Position numbers and translations under genes: made by a program | NCBI GenBank assembly: GCA_045806965.1 | Contig: JBJMIG010000042.1 | Span: forward strand, 124,001-188,000 | Source: DASYTH01 sp045806965 | GTDB lineage: Bacteria; Actinomycetota; Actinomycetes; Mycobacteriales; Pseudonocardiaceae | Reading direction: 5' to 3' | DNA length: 64,000 nt | In this document: one piece after another, positions 7,744 to 15,671 of the stretch | Layout: every line of letters begins with the position of its first letter | How positions within the stretch are numbered: the first letter of the stretch is position 1 | The notes under the pieces: generated by a model | Told to the model about the DNA's origin: nothing | Seen by the model: only the letters and a program-made list of their open reading frames with translations | The model's database searches: none

Positions 7744-8664
7744 CTACAGCGTCCCGGTCAGGCCGCGAGCGTGCAGCACCGAGCGTTCGAGCGGGCGGAA
7801 CACCAACAGCTCGATGCCGACGCCGACGAAGAAGATCAGCAGGATGGCCGCGATCACGATGGACATGTCGGAGAGCTGGCTGCCGTTGTGCAGGAACTGG
7901 CCGAGCCCGACGCCGAGCTTGGGAGAGCTGGCGATCAGCTCGGCGGCCATCAGCGAACGCCAGGAGAACGCCCAGCCCTGCTTGAGCCCGGCCAGGAAAC
8001 CGGGCAGCGCGGCGGGCAGCAGGATGTGCCGCACGCCGGCCAGGCGGCGCGCGCCGAGCACCTTGCCGACCCTCGGCAGGATCGGCGGGATCTGGTCGAT
8101 GCCGGACACCAGGCCGTTCGCGATGGACGGCACCGCGCCGAGCAGCACCACGAAGTAGATCGCCGTGTCGTCGAGCCCGAACCAGAGCACCGCGGCGGGC
8201 ACCCAGGCAACCGACGGCAGGCTCTGCAACCCGGAGACCAGTGGCCCGATGCCGCGCCGAACCAGCCGCACGTTCGCGATCAGCAGGCCGAGCGGCACGG
8301 CCACGGCGAGGGCGACCAGGAACCCGATCACCGCGCGATGCACGGACACCCAGAGGAAGCCGAAGATCTCGCCGTTGTCGATCCGCTCGGCGATCTGCGC
8401 CCACACGTCCTTCGGCGCGGGCAGCTGGAACTCCGGCCAGATGGCCGCCGCCCAGAGCGCCTGCCAGACCGCGATCAACGCGACCACGGCGACGACCAGC
8501 GGGAGCACCTGGCCGGCCAGATGCGCGAGCCTGGACCGGCCGCCCCGCTCCCGCCCGGCGAGCGGAGTATCCAGCGCGTCCAGCCCGGCGCCGACCCCGG
8601 CGTCCGTCTCGGCGGCGGTTTCGGCGGCCGTGTCCTCCCGAACCCTGCCGTCAGGCGGCGGCAT
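7744..8664 (-). CDS. ABC transporter permease, SsuC/TauC type
   Basis: A 306-residue inner-membrane permease with a ~45-residue acidic N-terminal extension, then six predicted helices and the EAA loop GVRHILLPAALPGFLAGLKQGWAFSWRSLMAAELI, which docks on the ATPase. It matches permeases for nitrate, sulfonate, taurine and bicarbonate. Its start overlaps the ATPase gene by 14 nt and its stop touches the chelatase start, so the three are translated from one mRNA. Given cysHDN upstream, the cargo is probably sulfate or an organosulfonate; sequence alone cannot say which. Confidence 0.88.
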   Translation of the reverse strand: MPPPDGRVREDTAAETAAETDAGVGAGLDALDTPLAGRERGGRSRLAHLAGQVLPLVVAVVALIAVWQALWAAAIWPEFQLPAPKDVWAQIAERIDNGEIFGFLWVSVHRAVIGFLVALAVAVPLGLLIANVRLVRRGIGPLVSGLQSLPSVAWVPAAVLWFGLDDTAIYFVVLLGAVPSIANGLVSGIDQIPPILPRVGKVLGARRLAGVRHILLPAALPGFLAGLKQGWAFSWRSLMAAELIASSPKLGVGLGQFLHNGSQLSDMSIVIAAILLIFFVGVGIELLVFRPLERSVLHARGLTGTL

Positions 8665-9448
8665 GACTGCTGATCACCTGGCGCAACCGCGCGTTGACCG
8701 TTTCCACGGCCGCCACCTCCTCCGCGCCGCTCAGCCCGGCCACCGGCCATTCCTCGACCACCCGCCCGGGGCGCGAGGAGAGCAGCACCACGCGCTGCCC
8801 GAGCCGGACCGCCTCGCGCACGTCGTGGGTGACGAACAGCACCGCGGTGCCGGTGGCGCGCCAGATCCGCAGCAGCTCACCCTGCAACACGTCGCGGGTG
8901 ATCGCGTCCAGTGCCGAGAACGGCTCGTCCATCAGCAACAGCGGCTGCTCGGCGGCGGTGGTCACGTGCAGCGCCGAGGCCAGCGCCCTGGCCAGGGCCA
9001 CCCGCTGGCGCATACCGCCGGAGAGCTCGTGCGGCCGCTTGTCGCCGACGCCGTCCAGCCGCACCAGGGAGAGCAGATCGGCGGTGCGCTCCCGGCGGGC
9101 CAGCCGCCCAAACCCGGCCAACCGCAGCGGCAGCTCGACGTTGCGGGCGGCGGTCAGCCACGGCATCAGCGCGGCCTCCTGGAACATCACCGCCGGCCGG
9201 GACGTGTTCAGTTCGATCACGCCCGCGGTCGGCGCGTCCAGGCCGGCGACCAGGTTGAGCACGGTGGTCTTGCCGCAGCCCGACGCACCGAGCAGGCAGA
9301 CGAACTCGCCGGGGCCGACCCGCAGATCGACCTCGTCGAGCGCGACGACCGCGCGCCTGCCCTGCCCGAAGGTCTTGCCGACCCCGGACAGCCGCACGGC
9401 GTGCTCGGTGGTCGCCTTGGTGGTGCGGGCCTCAAGCGTGGCGGTCAT
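8651..9448 (-). CDS. ABC transporter ATP-binding protein, SsuB/TauB type
   Basis: A 265-residue ABC ATPase. Walker A is LLGASGCGKTTVLNLVAG, the Q-loop MFQEAALMPWLTA, the signature LSGGMRQRVALARAL, Walker B LLLMDEPFSALD and the H-loop FVTHDVREAV. These are the consensus forms in nitrate/sulfonate/taurine importers. The real start is the ATG at 9448 (TATLEARTTKATTEHAV); an open frame continues upstream but overlaps the solute-binding protein in the wrong frame. It lies between the binding protein (32-nt gap) and the permease (14-nt overlap), completing an A-B-C importer in the sulfate operon. Confidence 0.92.
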   Translation of the reverse strand: MTATLEARTTKATTEHAVRLSGVGKTFGQGRRAVVALDEVDLRVGPGEFVCLLGASGCGKTTVLNLVAGLDAPTAGVIELNTSRPAVMFQEAALMPWLTAARNVELPLRLAGFGRLARRERTADLLSLVRLDGVGDKRPHELSGGMRQRVALARALASALHVTTAAEQPLLLMDEPFSALDAITRDVLQGELLRIWRATGTAVLFVTHDVREAVRLGQRVVLLSSRPGRVVEEWPVAGLSGAEEVAAVETVNARLRQVISSHAAA

Positions 9449-9480
9449 CGTCGTCTGCCTTCCTCGGGTGTTCACCGGGG

Positions 9481-10557
9481 CTACTTCTGGTCCAGACCGG
9501 CGGCGTCGACCTCCGGCTTGCCCTTCTCCTTGAGCACCGCGTTGAGCGCGGTCAGGTCGGCGTAGCCGGCCACGTTCGGCGCCTCCTTGGCGATACCCGC
9601 GGTGACCTGGTCCTTGGCCAACCGCGGGAACTGCCCGGAGAGCGGGTCGAAGGTCAGCTCGATGCCGGACCAGGCCCGCTCGATCACGGCCTTGCTGAGG
9701 TCCTTGCCGGTCAACGCCTTCAGCTGCTTGTTCACCGCGGCCTGGGCGTCGGCCTTGTTGGTGGCGGCGTAGTCCACGGCGTCGACCAGGCCGCGCAGCA
9801 GCGCCCGCACGGTCTGCGGGTGCTCCCGCAGGTAGGCGGTGCGCACGATCAGCACGGTGGTCGGGAACCGGCCGCTCGGCCACAGCTCCTTCTCATCGAC
9901 CAGAACCTTGGCGCCGGCGTCGAGCACCAGGCGCGAGGCCCACGGCTCGGGCAGCCAGGCGGCCTGCACGTCGCCCTTCTTGAACGCGTCCAGGGTCTGC
10001 GCGTTGTCCAGGTTGGTCACCGAGACCTTGCCGGTGAGTCCCTTGTCGGCCAGCCACTTCTTCAGCGCGACGTCCTGGGTGTTGCCCAGCTGCGGGGTGG
10101 CGACGGTCTTGCCGGCCAGGTCGTTCGGCCCGGCGAGGTCGGCGCGGACCACGAGCTGCGCGCCGCCGGAGGTGGCGCCGGCGATCAGCCGAACCGCCTC
10201 GCCCTTGGACTTGGCGTAAGCGTTGATCGCCGGGCCGGAGCCGATGAACCCGGCGTCGAGTGAGTCGCCGAGCAGCGCCGTGACCTCGTCCGGTCCGGCG
10301 TTGAAACTGGTCGGGGTGAGCTTGGTGGTGCCGAGCTCCTTGCTGAACTGGCCCTTCTCGAGCCCGATCAGTGCGGCCGCGTGGGTGACGTTGGGGAAGT
10401 AGCCCAGCCGGAGCTCAGCGGCGAGGTTGTTGTCCTGCGCCGGCGCGGCATTGCCGGCCGGAGCGTCGTTGCCGCCCGCGCGGGAGCACGCGCCGAGCGC
10501 GGCGAGCAGGACGGCGGCTAAGGAGATGGTCAGTGTGCGAGTTCGTCGAGTGCGCAC
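9481..10557 (-). CDS. ABC transporter substrate-binding lipoprotein, SsuA/NrtA type
   Basis: A 358-residue lipoprotein: basic MRTRRTRTL, hydrophobic TISLAAVLLAALGAC with lipobox LGAC at the predicted diacylglyceryl cysteine, a low-complexity linker, then a type-2 periplasmic-binding fold (LRLGYFPNVTHAAALIGLEKG ... FNAGPDEVTALLGDSLDAGFIG). This pattern belongs to the NMT1/SsuA/TauA family binding sulfonates, taurine, nitrate or thiamine precursors. It begins 17 nt after cysN and precedes the ATPase and permease, so sulfate or sulfonate capture is likely. GTG at 10557 gives the proper signal peptide. Confidence 0.9.
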   Translation of the reverse strand: MRTRRTRTLTISLAAVLLAALGACSRAGGNDAPAGNAAPAQDNNLAAELRLGYFPNVTHAAALIGLEKGQFSKELGTTKLTPTSFNAGPDEVTALLGDSLDAGFIGSGPAINAYAKSKGEAVRLIAGATSGGAQLVVRADLAGPNDLAGKTVATPQLGNTQDVALKKWLADKGLTGKVSVTNLDNAQTLDAFKKGDVQAAWLPEPWASRLVLDAGAKVLVDEKELWPSGRFPTTVLIVRTAYLREHPQTVRALLRGLVDAVDYAATNKADAQAAVNKQLKALTGKDLSKAVIERAWSGIELTFDPLSGQFPRLAKDQVTAGIAKEAPNVAGYADLTALNAVLKEKGKPEVDAAGLDQK

Positions 10558-10574
10558 GGCAGGCCCTTTCGGGG

Positions 10575-11846
10575 TTAGGCAAGCGGTTGGGGTGCCCCGA
10601 CCAGGCCGGCGGCCAGCGTGCCGCCGTCGGTCGGGTCGATCACGAGAAACGCACCGGTGCGCCGGTCGGCGGCGTAGTCGTCAACCGGCAGCGGCTCCGC
10701 GAGGCGCAGCAGTACCCGGCCGATCTCGTTGAGTTGCAGGCATTCGGGGTTGCCGATCGTGGTCAGCCGCTGCTCGTCGAAGCGGGAGACCAGCGTGGTC
10801 GCGATCGCCGGGACGGTCCGCGCGCCGTGCTTGACCAGGAGCCGGGCGTTGTGCCGCAGCGGTTTGTCGGCCAACCAGGCCAGGGTGGCGTCCAGCGTGT
10901 CGGTGAGCCCTGGCGGGGTGGCGGCCGACGCGATGAGATCGCCCCGGGCGATGTCCAAGTCATCGGCCAGTACCAGGGTGACCGAGCGGCCCGCGGTGGC
11001 CTCGGCGAGCGGACCGTCCGGGGTGTCGATCCGGGTGACCGTGGTGCGCAGCCCGGCCGGGAGCACCACCACCTCGTCGCCGGGGGCCACCGTGCCGGCG
11101 GCGACCTGCCCGGCGTAGCCGCGGTAGTCCGGGTACTCCGGGGTGCGCGGGCGGATCACGTACTGCACGGGGAACCTGAACGAGGCCTGGTGCGGATCCG
11201 GCTCCACCGGCACGGTTTCCAGGTGCTCGAGCAGGGTCGGCCCGGTGTACCAGGGAGTCCGCTCACTGCGGTCCACCACGTTGTCGCCGACCAGCGCGGA
11301 GACCGGCACGGCGAGCACCGAGCCGATCGGGTAGCCGAGTGCGGCGGCGTGCTCGGCGAACTCCTTGGCGATGGCCTCGAACGTGCCCTCGTCGTAGCCG
11401 GCCAGGTCGATCTTGTTGACCGCGAGCACCAGGCGGGGCACACCGAGCAGGGCGAGCACGGCGGCGTGCCGGCGGGTCTGCTCGACCACGCCCCGGCGCG
11501 CGTCCACCAGCAGCACGGCGAGCTGCGCGGTGGACGCGCCGGTCACCGTGTTGCGGGTGTACTGCACGTGTCCCGGGGTGTCGGCCAGCACGAAGGATCG
11601 GTTGGGGGTAGCGAAATAGCGGTAGGCCACGTCGATGGTGATGCCCTGCTCGCGCTCCGAGCGCAGGCCGTCCACCAGCAGGGACAGGTCCGGAGTGGAC
11701 AGTCCCTTGTCGACGCTGGCCCGGTGCACCGCGTCCAACTGGTCGGCGAGCACCGACTTGGTGTCGTAGAGCAGCCGGCCGACCAGGGTCGACTTGCCGT
11801 CGTCCACGCTGCCGGCGGTGGCGAGCCGGAGCAGGTCCATGGCCAT
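10575..11846 (-). CDS. cysN: Sulfate adenylyltransferase subunit 1 (GTPase)
   Basis: A 423-residue GTPase of the CysN family: P-loop GSVDDGKST at residues 12-20, DTPGHVQYTRN from 89 and NKID at 144-147, then two EF-Tu-like beta-barrel domains. With CysD it makes adenosine 5'-phosphosulfate from ATP and sulfate, GTP hydrolysis driving the reaction. There is no C-terminal APS-kinase (CysC) domain, unlike mycobacterial CysNC, which agrees with direct APS reduction by CysH. Its ATG at 11846 overlaps the cysD stop as ATGA, indicating translational coupling of the two subunits. Confidence 0.96.
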   Translation of the reverse strand: MAMDLLRLATAGSVDDGKSTLVGRLLYDTKSVLADQLDAVHRASVDKGLSTPDLSLLVDGLRSEREQGITIDVAYRYFATPNRSFVLADTPGHVQYTRNTVTGASTAQLAVLLVDARRGVVEQTRRHAAVLALLGVPRLVLAVNKIDLAGYDEGTFEAIAKEFAEHAAALGYPIGSVLAVPVSALVGDNVVDRSERTPWYTGPTLLEHLETVPVEPDPHQASFRFPVQYVIRPRTPEYPDYRGYAGQVAAGTVAPGDEVVVLPAGLRTTVTRIDTPDGPLAEATAGRSVTLVLADDLDIARGDLIASAATPPGLTDTLDATLAWLADKPLRHNARLLVKHGARTVPAIATTLVSRFDEQRLTTIGNPECLQLNEIGRVLLRLAEPLPVDDYAADRRTGAFLVIDPTDGGTLAAGLVGAPQPLA

Positions 11847-12751
11847 CAGAAGTAACCCTCCCGCTTGCGGTCCTCCATCGCGGCCTCGGAGAGCCGGTCG
11901 TCCGCACGGGTGGCACCGCGCTCGGTCAGCCGGGACGCGGCCACCTCAGCGATCACGTCGTCGAGCCCGGCCGCGTCCGACTCGATGGCGCCGGTACACG
12001 AGCCGTCGCCAACGGTCCGGTAGCGCACGGTCAGCTCGCGCACGGTCTCGTCGGGCCGTGGCCCGCCCCAAGGCCCCGAGGTGAGCAGCATGCCGTCGCG
12101 CCGGAACACGGACCGCCGGTGCGCGAAGTAGATCGACGGCAGCTCCACCTTCTCCCTGGCGATGTAACGCCACACGTCGAGCTCCGTCCAGTTGGACAGC
12201 GGGAACACCCGGACATGCTCGCCGGGCCGGTGCCGTCCGTTGTAGAGGTTCCACAGCTCGGGACGCTGCCTGCGGGGCTCCCACTGGCCGAAGGTGTTGC
12301 GCAGGCTGAAGATCCGCTCCTTGGCTCGGGCTCGCTCCTCGTCGCGCCGGCCGCCGCCGAACACCGCGTCGAACCGGTTGACGTTGATCGTGTCCAGCAG
12401 CGGCACGGTTTGCAGCGGGTTGCGGGTGCCGTCGCCGCGCTCGGTCAGCCGGCCGTCGTCGATCCAGTCCTGCACCCTGGCCACCACCAGCCGAAGGTCG
12501 TAGCGCTCCGCGATCCGGTCCCGGAAGTCGATCACCTCGTCGAAGTTGTGCCCGGTGTCCACGTGCAGCAGCGGGAACGGCACCGGCGCCGGCCAGAATG
12601 CCTTCACCGCAAGGTGCAGCAGCACCGTGGAGTCCTTGCCGCCGGAGAACAGGATCACCGGCCGGTCGAACTCCCCGGCCACTTCCCGGAAGATGTGGAT
12701 CGCCTCGGACTCCAGCCGGTCGAGCGCGTCCACCGCGCCGCGCGCGCTCAT
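11846..12751 (-). CDS. cysD: Sulfate adenylyltransferase subunit 2
   Basis: A 301-residue PP-loop nucleotidyltransferase. The pyrophosphate loop SGGKDST is at residues 36-42, with the CysD-specific HVDTGHNFDEVIDFRD, VFGGGRRDEERARAKERIFS and RVFPLSNWTELDVWRYI blocks, ending in REGYF as usual. It forms APS together with CysN. ATG at 12751 overlaps the cysH stop as ATGA, and the stop at 11846-11848 overlaps cysN in the same manner, so cysH-cysD-cysN are a tightly coupled translational unit. An upstream in-frame extension of 28 codons was rejected because it overlaps cysH. Confidence 0.96.
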   Translation of the reverse strand: MSARGAVDALDRLESEAIHIFREVAGEFDRPVILFSGGKDSTVLLHLAVKAFWPAPVPFPLLHVDTGHNFDEVIDFRDRIAERYDLRLVVARVQDWIDDGRLTERGDGTRNPLQTVPLLDTINVNRFDAVFGGGRRDEERARAKERIFSLRNTFGQWEPRRQRPELWNLYNGRHRPGEHVRVFPLSNWTELDVWRYIAREKVELPSIYFAHRRSVFRRDGMLLTSGPWGGPRPDETVRELTVRYRTVGDGSCTGAIESDAAGLDDVIAEVAASRLTERGATRADDRLSEAAMEDRKREGYF

Positions 12752-13440
12752 CCGTGCAGCCCGCACTCGGTCTTGGCCGCACCGGCCCACCGGCCGCTGC
12801 GCGGATCGGCGCCGGGCAGCGGCTTGGCGGTGCACGGCGCGCAGCCGATGGACAGGTAACCCTCACCGACCAACAGGTTCTGCACGATCTGGTGAGCCGC
12901 GATGTAGGCGTTGAACTCTTCGTCGGTCCAGCCGGCGATCGGATTGATCTTGACCAGTCCGTTGCGCTCGTCCCACTGCACGATCGGCGTGTTGGCCCTG
13001 GTCGGCGCGTCCACCCGGCGCACCCCGGTGACCCAGGCGTCGTAGCCGGCCAGCGTCTGGCGCAGCGGCACCACCTTGCGCAGGAAGCAACAGCGGTCCG
13101 GCGCGGTCCGGTTGAGCGGCCCGAACTCCGCCTCCTGGTCGGCGACGGACTGTGTGGCCTGGGCGTTGATGATCCGCACGTCCGGGTAGACCAGGCCGAC
13201 CGCGTCGCGGGTGCCGATCGTCTCCGGGAAGTGGTAGCCGGTCTCCAGGAACAGCACGTCCACATCGGACTTGACCTTGACCGCGAGGTCGATCAGCACC
13301 GCGTCCTGCATGTTGGACGCCACGATCCAGGAGTCGCCGAACGTGCGCGCGGTCCACTCCAGTGCCTCGGCGGCGCTCGCCTCGGCCAACTCGGCCGCGG
13401 CCGCCTCGGCCAGTTCCTTGCGCCCGGTGGTTGCCGTCAT
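12748..13440 (-). CDS. cysH: Adenylylsulfate (APS) reductase, assimilatory
   Basis: A 230-residue CysH protein. It has the four cysteines that bind the [4Fe-4S] cluster of APS-type reductases, CC at 117-118 and C200-x-x-C203, and the C-terminal catalytic KTECGLHG with Cys226. PAPS reductases lack the CC/CxxC set, so this enzyme should reduce APS directly to sulfite with thioredoxin. This agrees with the absence of an APS kinase in the operon. ATG at 13440 overlaps the stop of the zinc-ribbon gene (ATGA), and its own stop overlaps the cysD start. Confidence 0.96.
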   Translation of the reverse strand: MTATTGRKELAEAAAAELAEASAAEALEWTARTFGDSWIVASNMQDAVLIDLAVKVKSDVDVLFLETGYHFPETIGTRDAVGLVYPDVRIINAQATQSVADQEAEFGPLNRTAPDRCCFLRKVVPLRQTLAGYDAWVTGVRRVDAPTRANTPIVQWDERNGLVKINPIAGWTDEEFNAYIAAHQIVQNLLVGEGYLSIGCAPCTAKPLPGADPRSGRWAGAAKTECGLHG

Positions 13441-13601
13441 CGCCCCGCCTCCGCCCGCGCCGGGAGGTTCAACCCGACGAACTTCACTGTGAAAACCCGC
13501 CGGCACGCCGTGCACAGCCAGGAGTAGCTCGGTTCCTGCTCCGGGCGCAGGTCCTCGTCCCCGCAGTAGGGGCAGTAGAAGGGGGTCGCGCGCTCGGTCA
13601 C
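13437..13601 (-). CDS. 54-aa double-CxxC zinc-ribbon protein of the sulfate operon
   Basis: A 54-residue protein with two CxxC knuckles, FYCPYCGDEDL near the N-terminus and WLCTACRRVFTV about 20 residues later, the spacing of a small zinc ribbon or rubredoxin-like knuckle. The basic tail follows. As I recall, small proteins of this kind lie between the sulfite reductase and cysH in other actinobacteria, but the function is unknown; a redox or assembly partner for SirA or CysH is only a guess. The GTG start (13601) is supplied by the junction repeat and overlaps the upstream mini-ORF stop; the stop overlaps the cysH ATG. Confidence 0.8.
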   Translation of the reverse strand: MTERATPFYCPYCGDEDLRPEQEPSYSWLCTACRRVFTVKFVGLNLPARAEAGR

Positions 13602-13666
13602 GACATCACCTCGCAAGCTCGGTGATGCCAAACCCCGCAAATTGGTTCGCGCGCAGGCTCACTCAC
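13597..13666 (-). repeat. Junction repeat with mini-ORF between sirA and zinc-ribbon gene
   Basis: Read on the minus strand, a GTG at 13666 overlaps the sirA TGA and opens a 22-codon mini-ORF, VSEPAREPICGV then WHHRACEVMS, whose TGA (13600-13598) overlaps the GTG start of the zinc-ribbon gene. The 3' part contains a perfect stem CATCACC/GGTGATG (13604-13610 and 13621-13627) with a 10-nt loop. It is related to the mini-ORFs at 52608-52753 and nearly identical over about 40 bp to 50891-50932. Confidence 0.7.
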
Positions 13667-15378
13667 GACAGATCCCCCTCATCGGCCCTGGCCACCCACT
13701 GGGCGAACCGCTCGCCAGGCTGTCGTTGCGCGACGTAGTGCCGCACCACGCGCTCGACGTAACCGGCGAGTTCATCCGCGGTCACCTTGTGGCCGCGGAG
13801 TTTCCGGCCGAATCCGGCGTCCAGGCCGAGCCCGCCGCCGAGGTGCACCTGGAAGCCCTCCACCTGGTTTCCGTTGGCGTCGGTGACGATCTGGCCCTTG
13901 AGGCCGATGTCCGCGGTCTGGATCCGGGCACAGGAGTTGGGGCAGCCGTTGAGGTGGATGGAGACCGGCGCGGTGATTTCTCCGGTCAGGTCGGCCAGCC
14001 GGTTCTCGAGCGTGGTCACCAACTCCGCGGCGCGGGCCTTGGTCTCCACGATGGCCAGCTTGCAGAACTCGAGGCCGGTGCAGGCCATCACACCGCGCCG
14101 CCATGGTGACGGCTCGGTCTGTAGGCCCAGCTTGGCGAGCTCGTCGCGCAGCCCATCCACCTCGGCCCCGGCCACATCGAGCACCACCAGCTTCTGTTGC
14201 GGGGTAAGGCGAACCCGGTTGGAGCCGACCCGTTCGGCCGCCTTCGCCACGGCCGTCAGCAGCGAGCCGGAAACCCGGCCGGCGACCGGAGCCGCGCCGA
14301 CGTAGCGGTTGCCGTCGCGCTGCGGGTGCACGCCGATGTGGTCCACCGGTGCCCCGGGCACGCCGGGTGCCGGGCCGTCGGCGAGCTTCCGCTTCAGGTA
14401 CTCGTTCTCCAGCACGTCCCGGAACTTCTCCGCACCCCAGTCCTTGACCAGGAACTTGAGCCGGGCTCGGTGCCGAAGCCGCCGGTAGCCGTAGTCCCGG
14501 AACACGCTCACCACGCCGGCCCACACCTCGGGCACCTCGTCGCGCGGCACCCAGGCGCCCAGCCGCTGGCCGATCATCGGGTTGGTGGACAGGCCGCCGC
14601 CGACCCACAGGTCGAACCCGGGGCCGTGGTCCGGGTGGTGGACCCCGATGAAGGCCACGTCGTGTACCTCGTGCGCCACGTCTGGTTGGCCGGAGATCGC
14701 GGTCTTGAACTTGCGGGGCAGGTTGGCAAACTCCGGTTGCCCGATGTAGCGCCGGCTGATCTCCGCGATCGCGGGGGTGCCGTCGATGATCTCGTTCGCG
14801 GCGATGCCGGCCACCGGCGAGCCGAGGATCACCCTCGGGGTGTCACCACAGGCCTCCATCGTGGTCAGCCCGACGCCCTCGAGCCGCTGCCAGATCGCCG
14901 GCACGTCCTCGATCCGGATCCAGTGGTACTGGATGTTCTGCCGGTCGGTGATGTCCGCGGTGTCCCTGGCGTAGGTCTGCGAGATCTCGCCGATCACGGT
15001 GAGCTGCTCTGTGGTCAGCGCGCCGCCGTCGATTCGCACCCGCAGCATGAAGAACTCGTCATCCAACTCCTCGGGTTCCAGGGTCGCGGTTCGGCCGCCG
15101 TCGATGCCGGGCCGGCGCTGGGTGTAGAGCCCGTACCAGCGGAACCGGCCGCGCAGGTCGGCCGGGTCGATGCCGTGAAAGCCGGTGTGCGCGTAAATGT
15201 TCTCGATGCGCGCCCGGACGTTGAGCGGACTGTCGTCCTTCTTGCTGCGCTCGTTGGGATTGAGCGGCTCGCGGTAGCCGAGCGCCCACTGGCCTTCACC
15301 CCGACGGGCGTGGGCCCGCTTGGCCGCGGCTGGGGCCGTTGTCGGTGGTGTGTCGGGACTGACCGTGGGATTGGCCAC
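13663..15378 (-). CDS. sirA: Ferredoxin-dependent sulfite reductase (siroheme, 4Fe-4S)
   Basis: A 571-residue assimilatory sulfite/nitrite reductase. The siroheme/[4Fe-4S] ligands are C433-x5-C439 (ACTGLEFCK) and C479-x3-C483 (NGCPNSCAR). Tyr85 and Cys177 lie 92 residues apart, the same spacing as the Tyr69-Cys161 pair covalently linked in Mycobacterium tuberculosis SirA, which favours sulfite over nitrite as substrate. It carries out six-electron reduction of sulfite to sulfide. It heads the operon, followed by the zinc ribbon and cysHDN; a cysteine-motif leader peptide lies 119 nt upstream. Its TGA overlaps the GTG of the junction mini-ORF. Confidence 0.94.
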   Translation of the reverse strand: MANPTVSPDTPPTTAPAAAKRAHARRGEGQWALGYREPLNPNERSKKDDSPLNVRARIENIYAHTGFHGIDPADLRGRFRWYGLYTQRRPGIDGGRTATLEPEELDDEFFMLRVRIDGGALTTEQLTVIGEISQTYARDTADITDRQNIQYHWIRIEDVPAIWQRLEGVGLTTMEACGDTPRVILGSPVAGIAANEIIDGTPAIAEISRRYIGQPEFANLPRKFKTAISGQPDVAHEVHDVAFIGVHHPDHGPGFDLWVGGGLSTNPMIGQRLGAWVPRDEVPEVWAGVVSVFRDYGYRRLRHRARLKFLVKDWGAEKFRDVLENEYLKRKLADGPAPGVPGAPVDHIGVHPQRDGNRYVGAAPVAGRVSGSLLTAVAKAAERVGSNRVRLTPQQKLVVLDVAGAEVDGLRDELAKLGLQTEPSPWRRGVMACTGLEFCKLAIVETKARAAELVTTLENRLADLTGEITAPVSIHLNGCPNSCARIQTADIGLKGQIVTDANGNQVEGFQVHLGGGLGLDAGFGRKLRGHKVTADELAGYVERVVRHYVAQRQPGERFAQWVARADEGDLS

Positions 15379-15458
15379 CGTGTGTCCTCCGGGGTAGGGG
15401 CGGCGGGAGTGCGCGTCGGATCGGCCCCGGAAATACTGGGAGCTTCAGCCAGCGCACC

Positions 15459-15496
15459 CCGTCGCCGGCCTGTTGGGCAGATAAATGCGGCGGCGG
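15459..15496 (-). promoter_or_regulatory. Possible attenuator stem-loop after the sirA leader peptide
   Basis: Immediately after the leader stop, 15489-15496 and 15459-15466 can pair over 8 positions with one mismatch on the minus strand (CCGCCGCC with GGCGACGG), enclosing a 22-nt AT-richer loop. Such a structure could expose or hide a downstream signal depending on ribosome position. No T-run is seen and competing folds are possible, so this is tentative. Confidence 0.25.
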
Positions 15497-15497
15497 G

Positions 15498-15587
15498 TTA
15501 CCCGGCGCGCCGGCACATCGCGCTGGAGACACGACGGAAGTCCACGTGGCGACGCGCCACGAGCAGCACTTCGGTCGCGGTGGACAT
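15498..15587 (-). CDS. Cysteine-motif leader peptide upstream of sirA
   Basis: A 29-residue ORF (ATG at 15587, TAA at 15498-15500) containing RRHVDFRRVSSAMCRR near its end. The RRHVDxxRxxSAxCR pattern is the signature of the 'putative leader peptide' family found before sulfur-metabolism operons in actinobacteria, and Cys-containing leader ORFs act as cysteine-responsive attenuators in mycobacteria. Here it would sense Cys-tRNA supply by ribosome stalling at the single Cys codon, then control the sirA-cysHDN operon, whose first structural gene starts 119 nt downstream. Peptide stability and the mechanism are inferred. Confidence 0.8.
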   Translation of the reverse strand: MSTATEVLLVARRHVDFRRVSSAMCRRAG

Positions 15588-15671
15588 GGCTTCGAGCGTG
15601 CCACGCGGGTCTGCCCCGGTCCACCGGCATCCGCATCGTGGGACGCGGTGGAGGTGCGTAACACTGGACGG

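Noticed and set aside
10575..12751. Missing APS kinase as a pathway gap
   Set aside because: CysH carries the CC/CxxC cluster ligands of APS reductases, so a kinase is not needed.
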